Assembly (NCBI RefSeq): GCF_032062135.1
Contig: NC_092863.1
Span: 15,875,983-15,939,982, forward strand
Direction of reading: 5' to 3'
From: Pyxicephalus adspersus
Taxonomy: Eukaryota; Chordata; Amphibia; Anura; Pyxicephalidae
Length of the DNA stretch: 64,000 nucleotides
Shown here: positions 41,552 through 54,700 of the stretch, piece by piece
Layout: the number at the start of each line of letters is the position of its first letter
How positions within the stretch are numbered: position 1 is the stretch's first letter
Notes under the pieces: model-generated
Told to the model about the DNA's origin: nothing
Seen by the model: only the letters and a program-made list of their open reading frames with translations
Database searches by the model: none
Position numbers and translations under genes: made by a program

Positions 41552-42461
41552 TCAAGAAACTCTTTTTTTTTTTAACTGAATTTTTATTGAACATTTTTAC
41601 ATACAAAGACAACCAGGCTTATACAGCAAAACATCTCGTAAACACAGCATACAGGGTGATAGGTACATCCGATAATGGTACATAAAACTCTGGCGTAAGT
41701 AACAGTAAAAACAGTGGCCGTACTGTACCGGCCTATCAAACCCCAAAGACTATAAAAATACGGAAACAACAGATAAATAAACAACAGAAAACAAGAAATG
41801 AGTCAAAAAGAAAAAAGTAAGCTAAGCCGGGGAATAGGAGGAGGGGGGGGAGGGGGGATACAAACAAAAGTGGATAGGAAGCACACTGACATCCGGAACC
41901 AGCGACATATTAAACCTGTAGACTGGTATAGTAGGCATCCCATGGTTCCCATATCTGTTTAAATTTCCCAACCCTGTTTCGGTGGAGGGCAGTGAGGTAC
42001 TCCATCAGGCGTATGTCTTGAATACGAGCATACAAATCCTCCATAGAGAGGGGCAGTCTGGATTTCCATTTGGTGGAGATTAGAGTACGAGCAGCCACTA
42101 AAATATGTGTAATAAGCTGACGGGCGGACTTGGGGAGGTCCATAAGGGGCAATCCCAGCAAGTGGTGGAGCAGGTCAAGGGGAAATCGTTGTTGAGTCAC
42201 ATCCCCAATTAGTGCATTGACTCTCCCCCAATAGCCCTGAATAGGGGGACAGGACCATAAAATATGTTCCAGAGTCCCATAATGGGACCCGCAGCGCCAG
42301 CAAGCCGGATCTACCTCCAGAAACAGGCGGTTTAACACCACCGGAACAAAATCTTGTAAAGATTTTCTTTATAAAGCGTACATATTGAGCTTTTATTTGC
42401 TGCTTCCCACAGTGTGGACCATGTATCCTGCTCCAGGGCACCGTCCACTCAAGAAACTCTT
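41552..42461 (-). mobile_element. 5'-truncated L1/Tx1-type LINE with target duplication
   Basis: A 14-base direct repeat CTCAAGAAACTCTT flanks the element (41552-41565 and 42448-42461). On the minus strand it ends in an A tail. It encodes the C-terminal end of an ORF2 protein at 42341-41910, with the CWRCG...GTLEHILWSCPPIQGYW pattern typical of L1/Tx1 elements. Upstream of about 42341 the frame is shifted and a stop appears, so it is a dead 5'-truncated copy. Confidence 0.85.
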
Positions 42462-42493
42462 AATGAAGAAATGCCATTTAGCAGTAGCTAGAG

Positions 42494-42817
42494 TTATTAT
42501 TATTATACAGTATTTATATAGCGCCATCATATTACACAGCGCTGCACAAAGTCCATAGTCGTGTCACTAACTGTCCCTCAAAGGAGCTCACAATCTAATG
42601 TCCCTACCATAGTCATATGTGATTAATGTAGTCTAAGGTCAATTGTTAGGGAGAAGCCAATTAACCTAACTGCATGTTTTTGGGATGTGGGAGGAAACCC
42701 ACGCAGACACGGGAAGAACCTGCAAACTCCATGCAGATAGTGTCCTGGCTGGGGATCGAACCTGGGACCTAGTGCTGCAAAGGCCAGAGGGCTAACCCCT
42801 GAGCCACCGTGCTGCCC
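42494..42817 (-). repeat. tRNA-derived SINE
   Basis: Read on the minus strand it starts GGGCAGCACGGTGGCTCAGG, with A-box-like TGGCTCAGGGGTTAGC and B-box-like GGTTCGATCC. A conserved core with GGTTTCCTCCCACATCCC follows, then a tail ending in TATAAATAC and ATT repeats. This order fits the V-SINE type. Two further copies lie at 51.4 and 54.1 kb. Confidence 0.85.
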
Positions 42818-43636
42818 GAGTGCAAGTATAAAGACATGAAATGGCTAAAAAGTGGCCGAATACATTCAGCAGCACCAAGAAGCAATATAACGTTAGAGTT
42901 TATACCTGTCAAATTCAGAAATTCATTAATAGAAATTGTTGGTTCCTAAACATTAGTGGAGACCTGGAGCTATCAGTCATAACTTGGTATTACAATTGGC
43001 TGCAAGCTCCTAGCTGTGAAAGCAGTGCCTACTTACCATATATACAAGGATATAAACTGATTGGGATATACTTATTTTAATGAAATACAGGTAACATGTA
43101 TTTACTCAAGTATAAATTTAGGGCACAAAACGTGACAAAATTGGTCAACAGAAACACCTGAAAAATATTGTAAAATAAAATAGGTATCTCTATGGTGTGT
43201 TATTTTTAACTATCTTTTTAAAAGGGAAAACATACGTTGACTTGTTTTGATGTAACACGTCCTTTAACCTCCCTGACAGTATTCCTGAGTGTGGCTCTGG
43301 GTTATTTTCCAGTACCAAAAGCGGTAACCCCAAGCCACACTCAAGCTGGCATTGTAAAGGGCTTACCTGGTCCCCATGAGCCCACGGCGTTCTCTGGTGA
43401 TACCCACCAGGCATCTATCCCCTGTCCCCTGGCCTGGCCTGGCATTTAGGTTCTGGTATGATAAACATATATGACTTTTGGTGAAAGTAAAATAAAAGCA
43501 AATATAGTGACAGGAGGTTCTTATTCTTCACCAATCCACTAAACAACAAAAACGTACTTGTCTGCCATGAAAATACTTCTAGTTCTAACTATTCCAGTAG
43601 TGTCCTATTATGACTTCAGTCAACATCTACTATAAA

Positions 43637-46600
43637 CTAGCAAATATATGTTAAAAACATATATATTTGGTCTTGGACAACATTTTCTGGAGGATAAACA
43701 TCATTTGTATTGTATGCAATGGTCATGTCCCAAGCATCAACCACAGCCACAGGAAGATCATTGAAAATGTTCTTAACAATAAGATACTGAATATAGCCAT
43801 GGAAGTCACTAAATCTCTCGGCATCTGCACTTATCTGTCCGGTGTTCTCTGCTTTAATAATAACTTTTGTGTCTGGACTCCGTAAGAAGAGACGTTGCAA
43901 AGCTTTGCGCACGTTAATAACTCTTTTGATGAAGAGGTGGATGGGGAAAGGTCTGAAGTGTTGGCCAAGGCAGATAACAATGACATAGTGTGGACCTCCA
44001 TCCAGCTGGTCTATTTGCTCATTTACATAGTGGTCATCTTTTACGGAGTAAAACCGACTTGCAACAATTGGGTGGCTGTGTTTTTTCCACTGTAGCCTGA
44101 TGTTACTCTGCTGGTCGACTGATAAAAGCATAGACTCCAATCCTGCTCGATGTAGATCAAAAGATTGCAGTCCTGGTTTAAAAAACAGAAAAACATAGAT
44201 TAAACTGTGTTTGATGATATTCTTGCTTTTGTAATATCTATATAAACCACAACCTGAGCCATATCTCCAGTATATGCATACCACCCTCCCAACCACACAC
44301 CCACCTCCTTCAATTCCACCATGCTCTATCAAACTAAAATAAATTATTCTACTAAAGCCATAGTCTTGTAATTCCAGTGTAGTCTTTTTCTGTTTACCTA
44401 CTGGAGGAGTCCTTGCTTGAGCGTCCATATCACTTTCTGACTAATGTGGATTCTTCCCTATGTTTTTTTTTCAGAAAATGATATCAGCAAGGGGAGAAAA
44501 GTAGGGACCAACTACTGTGGACAATTCTGTATCGGTGGATCAGTTGTCCCCGTAGAAAGGAAGTGGCACTGTTAAGGGACCCAAGTTGCAAATTTAGATC
44601 AGCAAAAATGTTATGGTTTCCTCCCTCCCCAGCAGGTGATGCAGGAATAAAATACCAGGTTGCATCTCCCAGGCTTTCCACCTGGTGTGGAAAGCAGAAC
44701 AGGGGGCTCTGGTGTAAAGACAGCTAAGATCAGGTACTGGGTAGGATGCTAGCAAAAGGCTAGACAGGCTGAGATTAGGGTAGGTGGCAGGCAAGTGTGG
44801 TTTGGGTCCAGATTGGAACTAGAAACTTTTAGGGTCATTAGGGTCACCGGCTCATCATTCCCTGCAGGTTGCTCTGGGGAAGACTGGGAGACACTTAGAC
44901 CCCGCACCCCAGGTAATCCTTCTGTCATCTGCCAGGGTGCGCTAACAAGCACATACTCTGAAATCCCCTTTAGATGTGCACCGCCTTTAGATTAGGTGCA
45001 TTGGATACATAAAAAGGTACATTCATGCACAGCAAAAGTGAGGCTGAGGATGCTGCTGGACAGATGATCTGCAGGTAACAAAAAACTTTTCCACTAGGTA
45101 GGGAATAGTTACATTCTGTGAGATTTGTTACAGGGGGTAGGTGGAGGTCATGGGAGGGATTTTGCCTGGAGAGAAATCGAGACTGAGGACATCAGGTAGC
45201 CCCAGATCAAATATGAGTATTATACCGCATAGTTCTATTTTTTCCAAGTTTACCTATTGAGAACGCACCCAAAACAATAATGTAAATAAACTAAAATACA
45301 GTACGTTTATTGAAGTCAGGTCATTCAAGGATTTTTCTTTGGCTTAATACACTATGCAGATAAATAGGTTTTTTTTTACATTTCGGCATAACTTCAAAAA
45401 ATATCAGATTTTTATTACCTTGAAATGTTTTCAATAAATACAGATACCATTGCCGTAAAGTAGAATCACCTATGAGAAAAATCATTTTGTCCTTTAAACA
45501 GGTGTACATTTGTTCATGGAGTGTGAAGTTGCCGATGTTACAGAACGCAGGTCTCCATTTATTCTGAAACACAAACCCACTAGGAAATGGAGATGTCATC
45601 CCAATCTTGCATTGTTCCAGATGTGGAGGAGATAATTCTGTGAAAATAACACACAAATAAAAATGTGTGAAAAAACTCACCTATCACAGGGTTTGGTATT
45701 TTGTTCTTTTAAGTCTCATGATCCGCACACTCCTAGTGACAGCATGGCATTATTGAAAATGTAATTTGGAATACCTGTAAGACTAAGGGATTACTCACCT
45801 GTACACGAAGACACATCAATAGATTCAAAGGTTTTTGAAATTTCAATAGCAATATTTTCCCTAGAAAAAAATGATTGATATTGTACTTCATTCACTGTGA
45901 TTCTGAGGAATCTTTTCTACATAGATAAAATACAAGATAGCAATATATTATTTTTTATGTAAAGAAACCCTCTTTGGAACTAACAAACTTTTTTTTCATT
46001 TTTCTTTGCATCTAAATTATTTATGGATATTGGCAGTCAATTTTATAAAGCCAGTGTAGCTGTTTAGTATGCTAATTACTGGTGGTGGATGAAACTGAAA
46101 AAAAATGAATCAGGGCAGATAGCTTAAGTAATTTAAATTCACATTTATTTTTTTTGCTTTAGATTTAGAGTTCATTATTTATTTATTGGCTCAGCTGGTT
46201 GGTATTATGTTTATTTCCCTAGTGGTTAAGCTTGATGAACTTATGTCTTTTTTTCAACCTAACTAACTATTTAGCTATGTAAAACAGCTCACATATATGT
46301 ATTATTATAATATTCACTTAATACTACTGAAAGTCACTGTGCCCTACTATTGTATTTCCAACTGTCCAACAAAAATTTATAACGTATATAAATAGTATAG
46401 TATTGATTCCTTGTAGAGTTTGTATATTTTTTTTTGTTGAAACCTAAATTTTTCTATTGGATATGTACTGACCTGTTAAAAAGAGATTTTTCAAGTGTGC
46501 CTAAATAGGAGAGATCTCTGTTGAAAGACTGAAGATATATTAATGACCTACAATGAAAAGATTCCGGTTGAATGCAATAAAAATTTTCATTGCCTTCCTT

Positions 46601-47899
46601 TCTGTATTCACATATATTCCTCTTTGTATACAGTTGGAATCCACATTCAGACTTTACTTGATGAGATCCATTTGTAAAAGTTCCTACAAAGTAAATAAGA
46701 CCAAAGCCCCAGTTCCTTGCTTTCCACAATGCTGAAACAGCTTCACTTGAATGGTAGAGAACCAATGAGAAGAAGATCTTTCCTTCCCAAAATAAAGTGA
46801 AATAAACATGATAGGTTCCATTTTTAAAATCTTCAACTCTACCAGATGCGGAAGCCTTGAGATCTGGAGAAAAAATCCTAGCTTTTATGAAATCTCCTCC
46901 ATAGGTTTTTCTGTTACCCAAATGGTCAAACATATTAATTTGGACAATTATTGTCTCTCCAACACAGTACTTTTTTTTTGGATTCAATATGATTGCTCTG
47001 CTCTTTTTAGCATTGGTGGTGTTCTCCTTGTTAGTAAATGTGATGGAAGGAATCAAGGCAGAAATGTTTTTGAAGATGAGAGAAGCTTGACTTTCTTCCT
47101 CTAGTATGGACCTTGGAACTGTTACCAGTGTTTCCCGGTAGTTTACAGTGGGTTTGATAGACTGTAGAACTGTCCCTGAGCTCTGAAAGTAAATAAAGTT
47201 ATAAATAATGACTTAAGAGTGTACAATATTTTTTTCCAGCATTTCAAAATTCAGCATTTCAGTTTCCAGGGTTTCCTTCCAGTGACCTCCATAAAGGTTA
47301 CCCCAGGCAGGTTTTATGAAATAAATATTTTTATAGTTACCTTTTATCAAAGGTTTCAAGCCAATCACATTTTGATTTTTTTTAATTAGATAGATTTTAA
47401 ACCGTCGAGGCAGACAGGCAAGCATAATCCCAGATCTACCCAAATGGTCAGGGCAGACAGCAGGCAACCAAAATCAAGGATCTAGACAGTGATCAGGTCT
47501 AATGGCAATAGTGTACAAGCACAGGATAGCAAGGTAGCTAGTGTAAAGTCACAGCACCAGCTAACACCACTGCTGAGGCTAAAATAGCCCCTGGGTGTGA
47601 CTGTGCTTGCCTGCCTGCCTACAGACATATCTGATGAACATCCAGCATCATCTGCATGCAATAGGCCCACCAGCTATGACCAAGTAATTGCCATGTCCAG
47701 TCTATGATATTTCATTAACATGTTGGTGACAGAGAAAAGGATGAACCAGAGAAAGAAGAATGTAAATAGAAAATAAATTAGCTTTAATGTTTTAGTGGTT
47801 ACAACATACCTTTCTGCAAAGATGTACTGCAAAGCTTATCAACAAGATGATAATGAATGCGAAAGCCAGAAAATACCTTTGTTTCCATAAAGTAGTCAT
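43637..47899 (-). CDS. NXPE family member, copy 4 (open frame, esterase His replaced by Tyr)
   Basis: Coding exons are 47899-47810, 47182-46473, 45860-45799, 45637-45419 and 44172-43637, in phases 0, 2, 1, 1, giving 538 residues. Exon 1 encodes a short basic end and a hydrophobic anchor at about residues 9-27. Exon 2 holds a stem and the neurexophilin-like domain (KTYGGDF, LFWEGKI, VSALWKARN). Exons 4-5 hold the PC-esterase domain with GDS at 344-346. No stop, frameshift or broken splice site is visible. The odd point is residue 520: the terminal motif reads DVYPP where other copies have VHPP, with codon TAT at 43694-43696. If that histidine is catalytic, as in related SGNH/PC-esterases, the protein may be inactive or altered. 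It is the sister of dead copy 2 and forms a pair with copy 5, whose stop lies 837 bases upstream. Confidence 0.9.
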
Positions 47900-48735
47900 C
47901 ACACCTACGTTAAAACTTATTACGCAGTCCATAGTCATATCATTATTCACAGCATAATGTCAATAATGCAATTAATTTTTGTTAATCAAAGTCCTTTGAT
48001 TGTTGTGTATTTTTGAATGTGCAGGACGCACATTTTTACCACTTTTTTTGTTTTTACCCTTTATGTAAATCTTAAGCCTAAACCTATTTTTTCATTTAAT
48101 ATAGAACATGCAAAGGGTAAAACCCCTCTCATTAGTCCTATTCCCAAACATTTCCTAACAGGAATTAAAGGAAGATGCTTTCTCATAGGGCTCAATTTTT
48201 GAAACAGGGAATCAGACATCCCCTCAAACATTACCCGGTGGGAATCTTCCAGACACTTGTGTTTCAAAGGCAGTAATTGGTTCCCACCAGGAATGTCAGA
48301 GTCTGTGCTTTGTAAATTGAGCCCATAGAGTTCTGGAAACAGCTTTTCCCACTAAGGATTTCCCAGTGATCAATACAACATTTGTATTTCCAACATTTTG
48401 AAAACACAGTCCTTTAGTCCAGCTCAAGTGATCGTACCTAGGTCCTGTGTAGACAGGGGACAATTTTCCTCTCTCACAGTGATCAGTTTCTTTTCAATTT
48501 CTTTTCCATTGATTTAAAACACCAGACTCACCACCAAATGATATGAAAATCTTAGAGATTCACCTATCTACACACAGATGTATTATTGGATCATTTTTGT
48601 TTTCAATAAACACATAACATTCTATAATCATGTTTGTTCCATTTGTTTACCAAGTTTTCTTCATTCACAACTAGGACTTAAAAATCATATACAAAAAATA
48701 TTCACTTTTAAGGACCATTGTATGATAAAATATAT

Positions 48736-51700
48736 TTAACAAATATAGGATAACAACAAGTTAATTTGACTCTTGACAACATCCTCTGGAGGATGAACAT
48801 TTGTAGAACCAAATGCTGTAGTCATGTCCCAAGCATCTATCATCCCAACACGCAGTCCACTAAAGATGTCCTTTACTAGGAGGTACTGAATATACCCATG
48901 AAAGTCACTGAACCGCTCTACATCGAGGTTTATCTCTCTCACATTCTCAGATTTTATTATAACTTTTGTATCTGGACTTCGTAAAAGCAGATTCTCTATG
49001 GCAGTTCGTATGCCAAGGAGTCTCTTGATGAACAGGGAAACAGGAAATGGCCGGAAATGCTGTCCTACAGATATGACAACGATTGTGTTGGAGCCACCAC
49101 CAAGCCGGTCGAGTTCCTCAGGAATGTAGGAGTGATCTTTGACATTAAAGAAGCTTTGTGTTACAAATGGATGCCCATGTTTCTTCCACTGAATGTAGAT
49201 GTTGTTTTTTAAGTCAAATGCCAGGAAGGTCCTGTGCCAACCAGATATGTGGTTGTCAAAAAATTTAAGATCTATTAAAAAAAAATCAGAAATGGAATTA
49301 AAATGCTTACATTTTTCAATGGTCTAGCTTTAACAAGTATTCACATTTATTACATATTTCATATTATTTATTTACATATTTAGTACAAAAATAATGTCTG
49401 AACATGTTTTAAGTAAATGCAGTTTGCCTGGTATAAACTTGCACTTACTGTAATTGTATAAATGATTCCCCTCTCACGAAGTACAAAGTAAACTACTTGC
49501 ATTCTCTGACTACTTAACCCCATAGAGGGACCAGTTTATTAATCTTTTTATTGGCCCTGAACTAAGTTTGTGAAAATACTATGTTCCCATGTTCAAGCAC
49601 CACCCTACCTTTGGGCTTTATTGCAGCCTCACTTCCATCAAGCTTTGTATTAATACTTTTTTTGGGGGGGCAAGGAGGACCCTTCCCCTTATTGTATCCC
49701 TGGATGCTAGTACCATACTACGTGGTACCTGGGTAGGGTCTTGGATAATGATCCTCCAATTGATGTGGACTGAGACTCTAACCCCTGTATGTATGACAAG
49801 CAATGACGTATGAGCTGTTATACCCTCTAATGTAAAACTTGTGTAATATTGTTACTTATAGGTATGTTTTAGTTTAACACTGTATATGTATATACTGTTT
49901 CCACTGTTTGGTCTCAATAAAATTATTTAAAAAAAAAAGTCTCATAAATGGTGATCAGCACCTTTTTTACATTTTTCAGGAGCTCTTAACCCGATCTCAT
50001 GCCTGTGCAGAAGGGGATACCTGAAATTGGGGACAGCAGAGAGCCAATTGGATTTTTATTACGGAGGGATTGAGGGCTCTTCAAAAGCTAGATAAATATT
50101 TTTTATTAAATATTATTATTTTTTTAATGAAAGTTTGATTAAGGAAAATGGATATCAATGATAAAGCCTATTTGTTAAGGGCTTTTTCAGGCCACCCCAC
50201 TGTTGTTAAGTTGCTGCCAGTATGTAAGTGCTCTGGAAGTACAAGTTGCTGAAGCATGGAAAGGTGAAGACCAAGAATTCTCATATAAGGTTACTAATGT
50301 CTTAGAAAAATAAATAAAAGAAGCTGCACAGCAGAGAATCATGTGTGCAAAAAGCCGTAGCACCCAGCAGCACACATACAAACATGAACCATTAAAGCAT
50401 TACCACTTAAGTACAATTAGGTTGACTTTTTGACAATGATCTGGATATCATTAGTATCAGTATCATTACTATTTAATTCATATGCTCCCTGGGGGCTATT
50501 CTTTAAAATGCAGTTTACAATCCTTACCCTTTATGACTTTTGGGAAGAATTCTATCCACTGACGAATTGTTGAATCTCCCATCAAATATATCATTTTGCC
50601 AGTCAAACATTTTTTTATGTTCAATAAGGGCTCAAAGGAAGAAAGATTGCAATAGGAGGGAAACCATTGGTTTTTAAAGAAGTAACCACTGGGAAAAGGA
50701 AGAGAGGTCCCAATCTGGCATTTTGAAGTCACATTTAAAGAAGTTTCTGAAAAAGAATTGTGTTAACATAAGTTTTTTTTTATAGCTTTTTGGGTTTTTT
50801 AGTACTTACAGGAATTACTATGAATTTTAGAAAAAATTATAATAACATGTTGTTAACTTCTTGTGTGTGACTGTTCATATTGTACTGATCAACCAGTTTA
50901 TATTTTACATATTTAGGCTAACTTTTTTTAAAAAAATAGAGACTGTACATTTAGCATTTGAGTGAATAGTTTATTAGCAAATATATAAAATTCAGTCAAC
51001 CAATTATAACAAAAATCCTGGTATTATTATTTACCTCCCATACGATAAAGTATTTAAAGGCTCACGTTATTTATTTACCTATATACACTTGAGCATTAAA
51101 TATAATATATCATTTTAATTTTTTAAATATAACTATAAAAGTTAATATTATTTAAGGGTATTTATAAAAGGTTAAAAATATACATATATAAATAAAAAAT
51201 ATAAACATATATAGTATTTTTTAGAACATTACATAATTTAGTTCTTTAGTAAATCAATCCTAACAGTAATCTCACACAGTTGTGCGTGAATATGTGTTTT
51301 CATATCCAATCATGGGCAGATGATATACATCATTAGGTTTTTGTTTTTTCTTTAAATATTTACATGATGGTTAATTGATGTAAATATATTATTATTATAC
51401 AGTATTTATATAGCACCATCATATTACACAGTGCTGTACATAGTCCATAGTTGTGTCACTAACTGTCCCTCAAAGGAGCTCACAATCTAATGTCCCTACT
51501 ATAGTCATATGTGACTAATGTAGTCTAAGGTCAATTTTAGGGAGAAGCCAATTAACCTAACTGCATGTTTTTGGGATGTGGGAGGAAACCTACGCAGACA
51601 CGGGGAGAACCTGCAAACTCCATGCAGATAACGTCCTGGCTGGGGATCGAACCTGGGACCTAGCGCTGCAAAGGCTGGAGTGCTAACCCCTGAGCCACCA

Positions 51701-54700
51701 TGCTGCCCTTCAAATTTTTATTACGTGGATATTCTCAATTCTTTAAGAAAAAAAAACTTTTTATATCTGATTAAACAATCTACCTAATAACATAAAAAAA
51801 ATTATTAAAATTGCTGACTTACTTGGACACTTTACAACCTCAATGCTTCCAACTTTTTTAGGAATTTCTATGGCAATGTTGGACCTTTAATTATGAAAAT
51901 GAAAAAAACAGGAAATACATTAAGTATTTAAATGGAGCTGTTATACTTTCTATTTAATTGTATGTCAATATGGCTTTAATTGTATGTCAAACAAGCTTTA
52001 TCAAAATCCAAAGACAAATGTGATATATTGATGTTGGTGGCTTATTTTTTTTTAAGGTTTCAGGCTGTCAATAACACTTTTTCTATCTTAGGATGATCAC
52101 ATTCAATCAATGCATTGTACCTATTAGAGGCAAGGAGGACAAAAACTAAAATGTATTGATGTGGCCACATTGGTTGAGAATACCAACTGTATTTGAGTTG
52201 AGATTTTATAACAAAGATTTTAAATGTAGTATAATTGAAACTCATTATTTATAAATATGGGATTATTCAATGACATTGTTGTTGAACATTTTTAACATAG
52301 GGCACTTTTTAACATTAACTTTCAGGTCTCCAGGGAATCCCTAATATAACTACTCTATCCACAGCTCACAGTACATCAACATAGTAGTTATTTGGAAGAA
52401 TGCCTCCTACATTGCTGACCATTGGGAATTTCACCTCTATAGATAGCCAAAAAGATCATTGGTAATCAGTGGTATCTGATCTCTGAAGGAATCCTGGTTG
52501 AGAAGCACTGCATTAGACGTTGCCTTCATTGCCAATGCTAAATTCAAAATGTCAATCTTTTATGATAACCATTATATTGTTCCTTTATCGGCAGATAAAG
52601 GAGTGTGTTCCAGACCAAGCTGTGCTGCTGCAGTGGCGCTTATGATGCTGGCAGTCTGCCTGGAAAAGGGGGCTTAAAAGAATTAAATGCCCATTGATTG
52701 GTAAAACCCTTCCCATATATTAGGCTACTTGGCCGGAAATTTATCAGATATTTATAGTTTCAAACAGTCAAAAGTCCTATTCTTTTTTTGAGAGTGAAAC
52801 CTTTGGCCACACGATTCTCTGTCGTGTGTACTCCCTCTCACACAACATTGTGGACAAACTTTTATTCATTTATTTCAAACTTTTTTAGAAAATAAAAATA
52901 TCAGCACTAATAGGAATTTAGCTAGTGTGTCATTTAGAACTTTTATTATCTGATACTTAAAAATAGAGGACAGGGCAAGGGTGCAATATACAATTGCGGG
53001 TGGATTGTTTTCACGTGTCTTGCGATATCACATTTGTTTTAGAGGTAGGCTAACATAATGGATATATACTAATATAGGGTATAGGGGTACAGATGCAGGG
53101 GTTACGCCCAAGTCTGGTAGATCTTCAATCTTTAGGTCATTGTTCACTCTTAAATAACACAATATTACATTTCTTCCCCTATTTAGGAAATGGGGATATA
53201 GTATTTCCTTCGGGGTTACAATGTCTATCAAATCAACAGTAGTAAATGAAATTCTAACTCTTTAGGCCTGATTTTTGCAATCTATCCAATGTTGGAGAGG
53301 ATGCACTTTCATCGAATAAGCTGGGTAATCCACCAAACCTTGAATGTATTTGGTGCAGGATTTAAAACATTTGCTAGCAAAAAACTAATGACTTTGAAGA
53401 AATTGATTCTAGGTTTGCTGGATCACCCAGCTTAACTGATGAAAGTGTATCTTCTCCAGCCTTGGAGAGATTTATGAAATCAGGCCCTTTATTTCCAAAC
53501 AACGTAGAGTTTATTAAAAACGTTAAAGTGGAACTAAGTCTTGTGTTACTCACCTGTACCTGTTTCTCTGCAGGGCACTACCATCTTCTTCTTTCTTTAC
53601 TTCAGTCTTGCTGATTGGCTAGGCTGGGATGATGTAACTGTGCAGAGATTCATTTATTCCCAGTACGAAAAAAGGATGCCAGGAATGCTGGGTATCCTAG
53701 GAGCCAAAGCTGGCACTGCACATGTGCAGCTCAGCTTTTTGCCAGAAACCCAGAGGGATCAGGCAGGTAACAGAAAATTGCAAAACGGACATTGCCTATT
53801 GCTTTCTGTAATAATGACCTGACTGATCATGGATTCCTAAAAAAATGTAAAATCAAATTCTTTAGCACTTAATCTCAAGCTCTTTTGATTCAAAGTATAT
53901 TTTACCTTCATCAATATGACTATGAATGAAAATGATTATGGAAGTAAGAACATTTATGGGAAAATATTGTTTTCAACAATATGATTGTCACAAAGGTTTT
54001 TTTACATTGCTTGGAAATAAAGTGTTAGAATGTAATGCACTACTATGGTTTTAGGAGACATTGACAAAGTCAAAAGCACCACGGTGGATTAGAAGTTAGC
54101 ACTCTGGCCTTTGCAGTGCTAGATCCCAGGTTCCAATGTCAGCCAGGAGACTGTCTGTATGGAGTTTGCAAGTTCTTCCCGTGTTTGCGTGGGTTTCCTC
54201 CCACATTACAAATTGACCTTGAACTTGATGACATATGACTTAAGGTATAGATAGTGAGCTCCTTTGAGTGAGAGCTAGTGGTATGACTATGGACTTTGTA
54301 AAGTGCTGTGTAATGTGTTGATAAGTATGTGTTAAAGTTATTGATTACTCTTATGTTTAAACATTTGCTTACATGTCACTTTATTGCTTTATATGCCTCA
54401 TGTACTACAGACTGGAGACACCTGACACCTGTTTTTTTTTTAACTAGTTGTTCAGGTACGCCGTACCTGCTAATCTTCCTTCTACAATCTGTAGGATGAA
54501 TGGAAATCAAAGGGCACAATCTTCTAGAACACATAAAGTTTTAAAAAAATGTTTTAATAGAAATGAGTTTAGGAAATAAAACAAACTTGCTTTAGTTGAG
54601 GATAGGTGGTTGGCAGCATGCTCAAAAATATTCTCCAGTATTAAAGGTAACTGTAATTTTTTTTTATTTTTAGTTTAGTTCTGCTTTAAAGACATCTGCT

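Noticed and set aside
42494..42817. A- and B-box-like sequences that might suggest a tRNA gene
   Set aside because: They belong to a SINE: no cloverleaf or anticodon arm can be folded, and two more copies with the same core and tail occur in the window.
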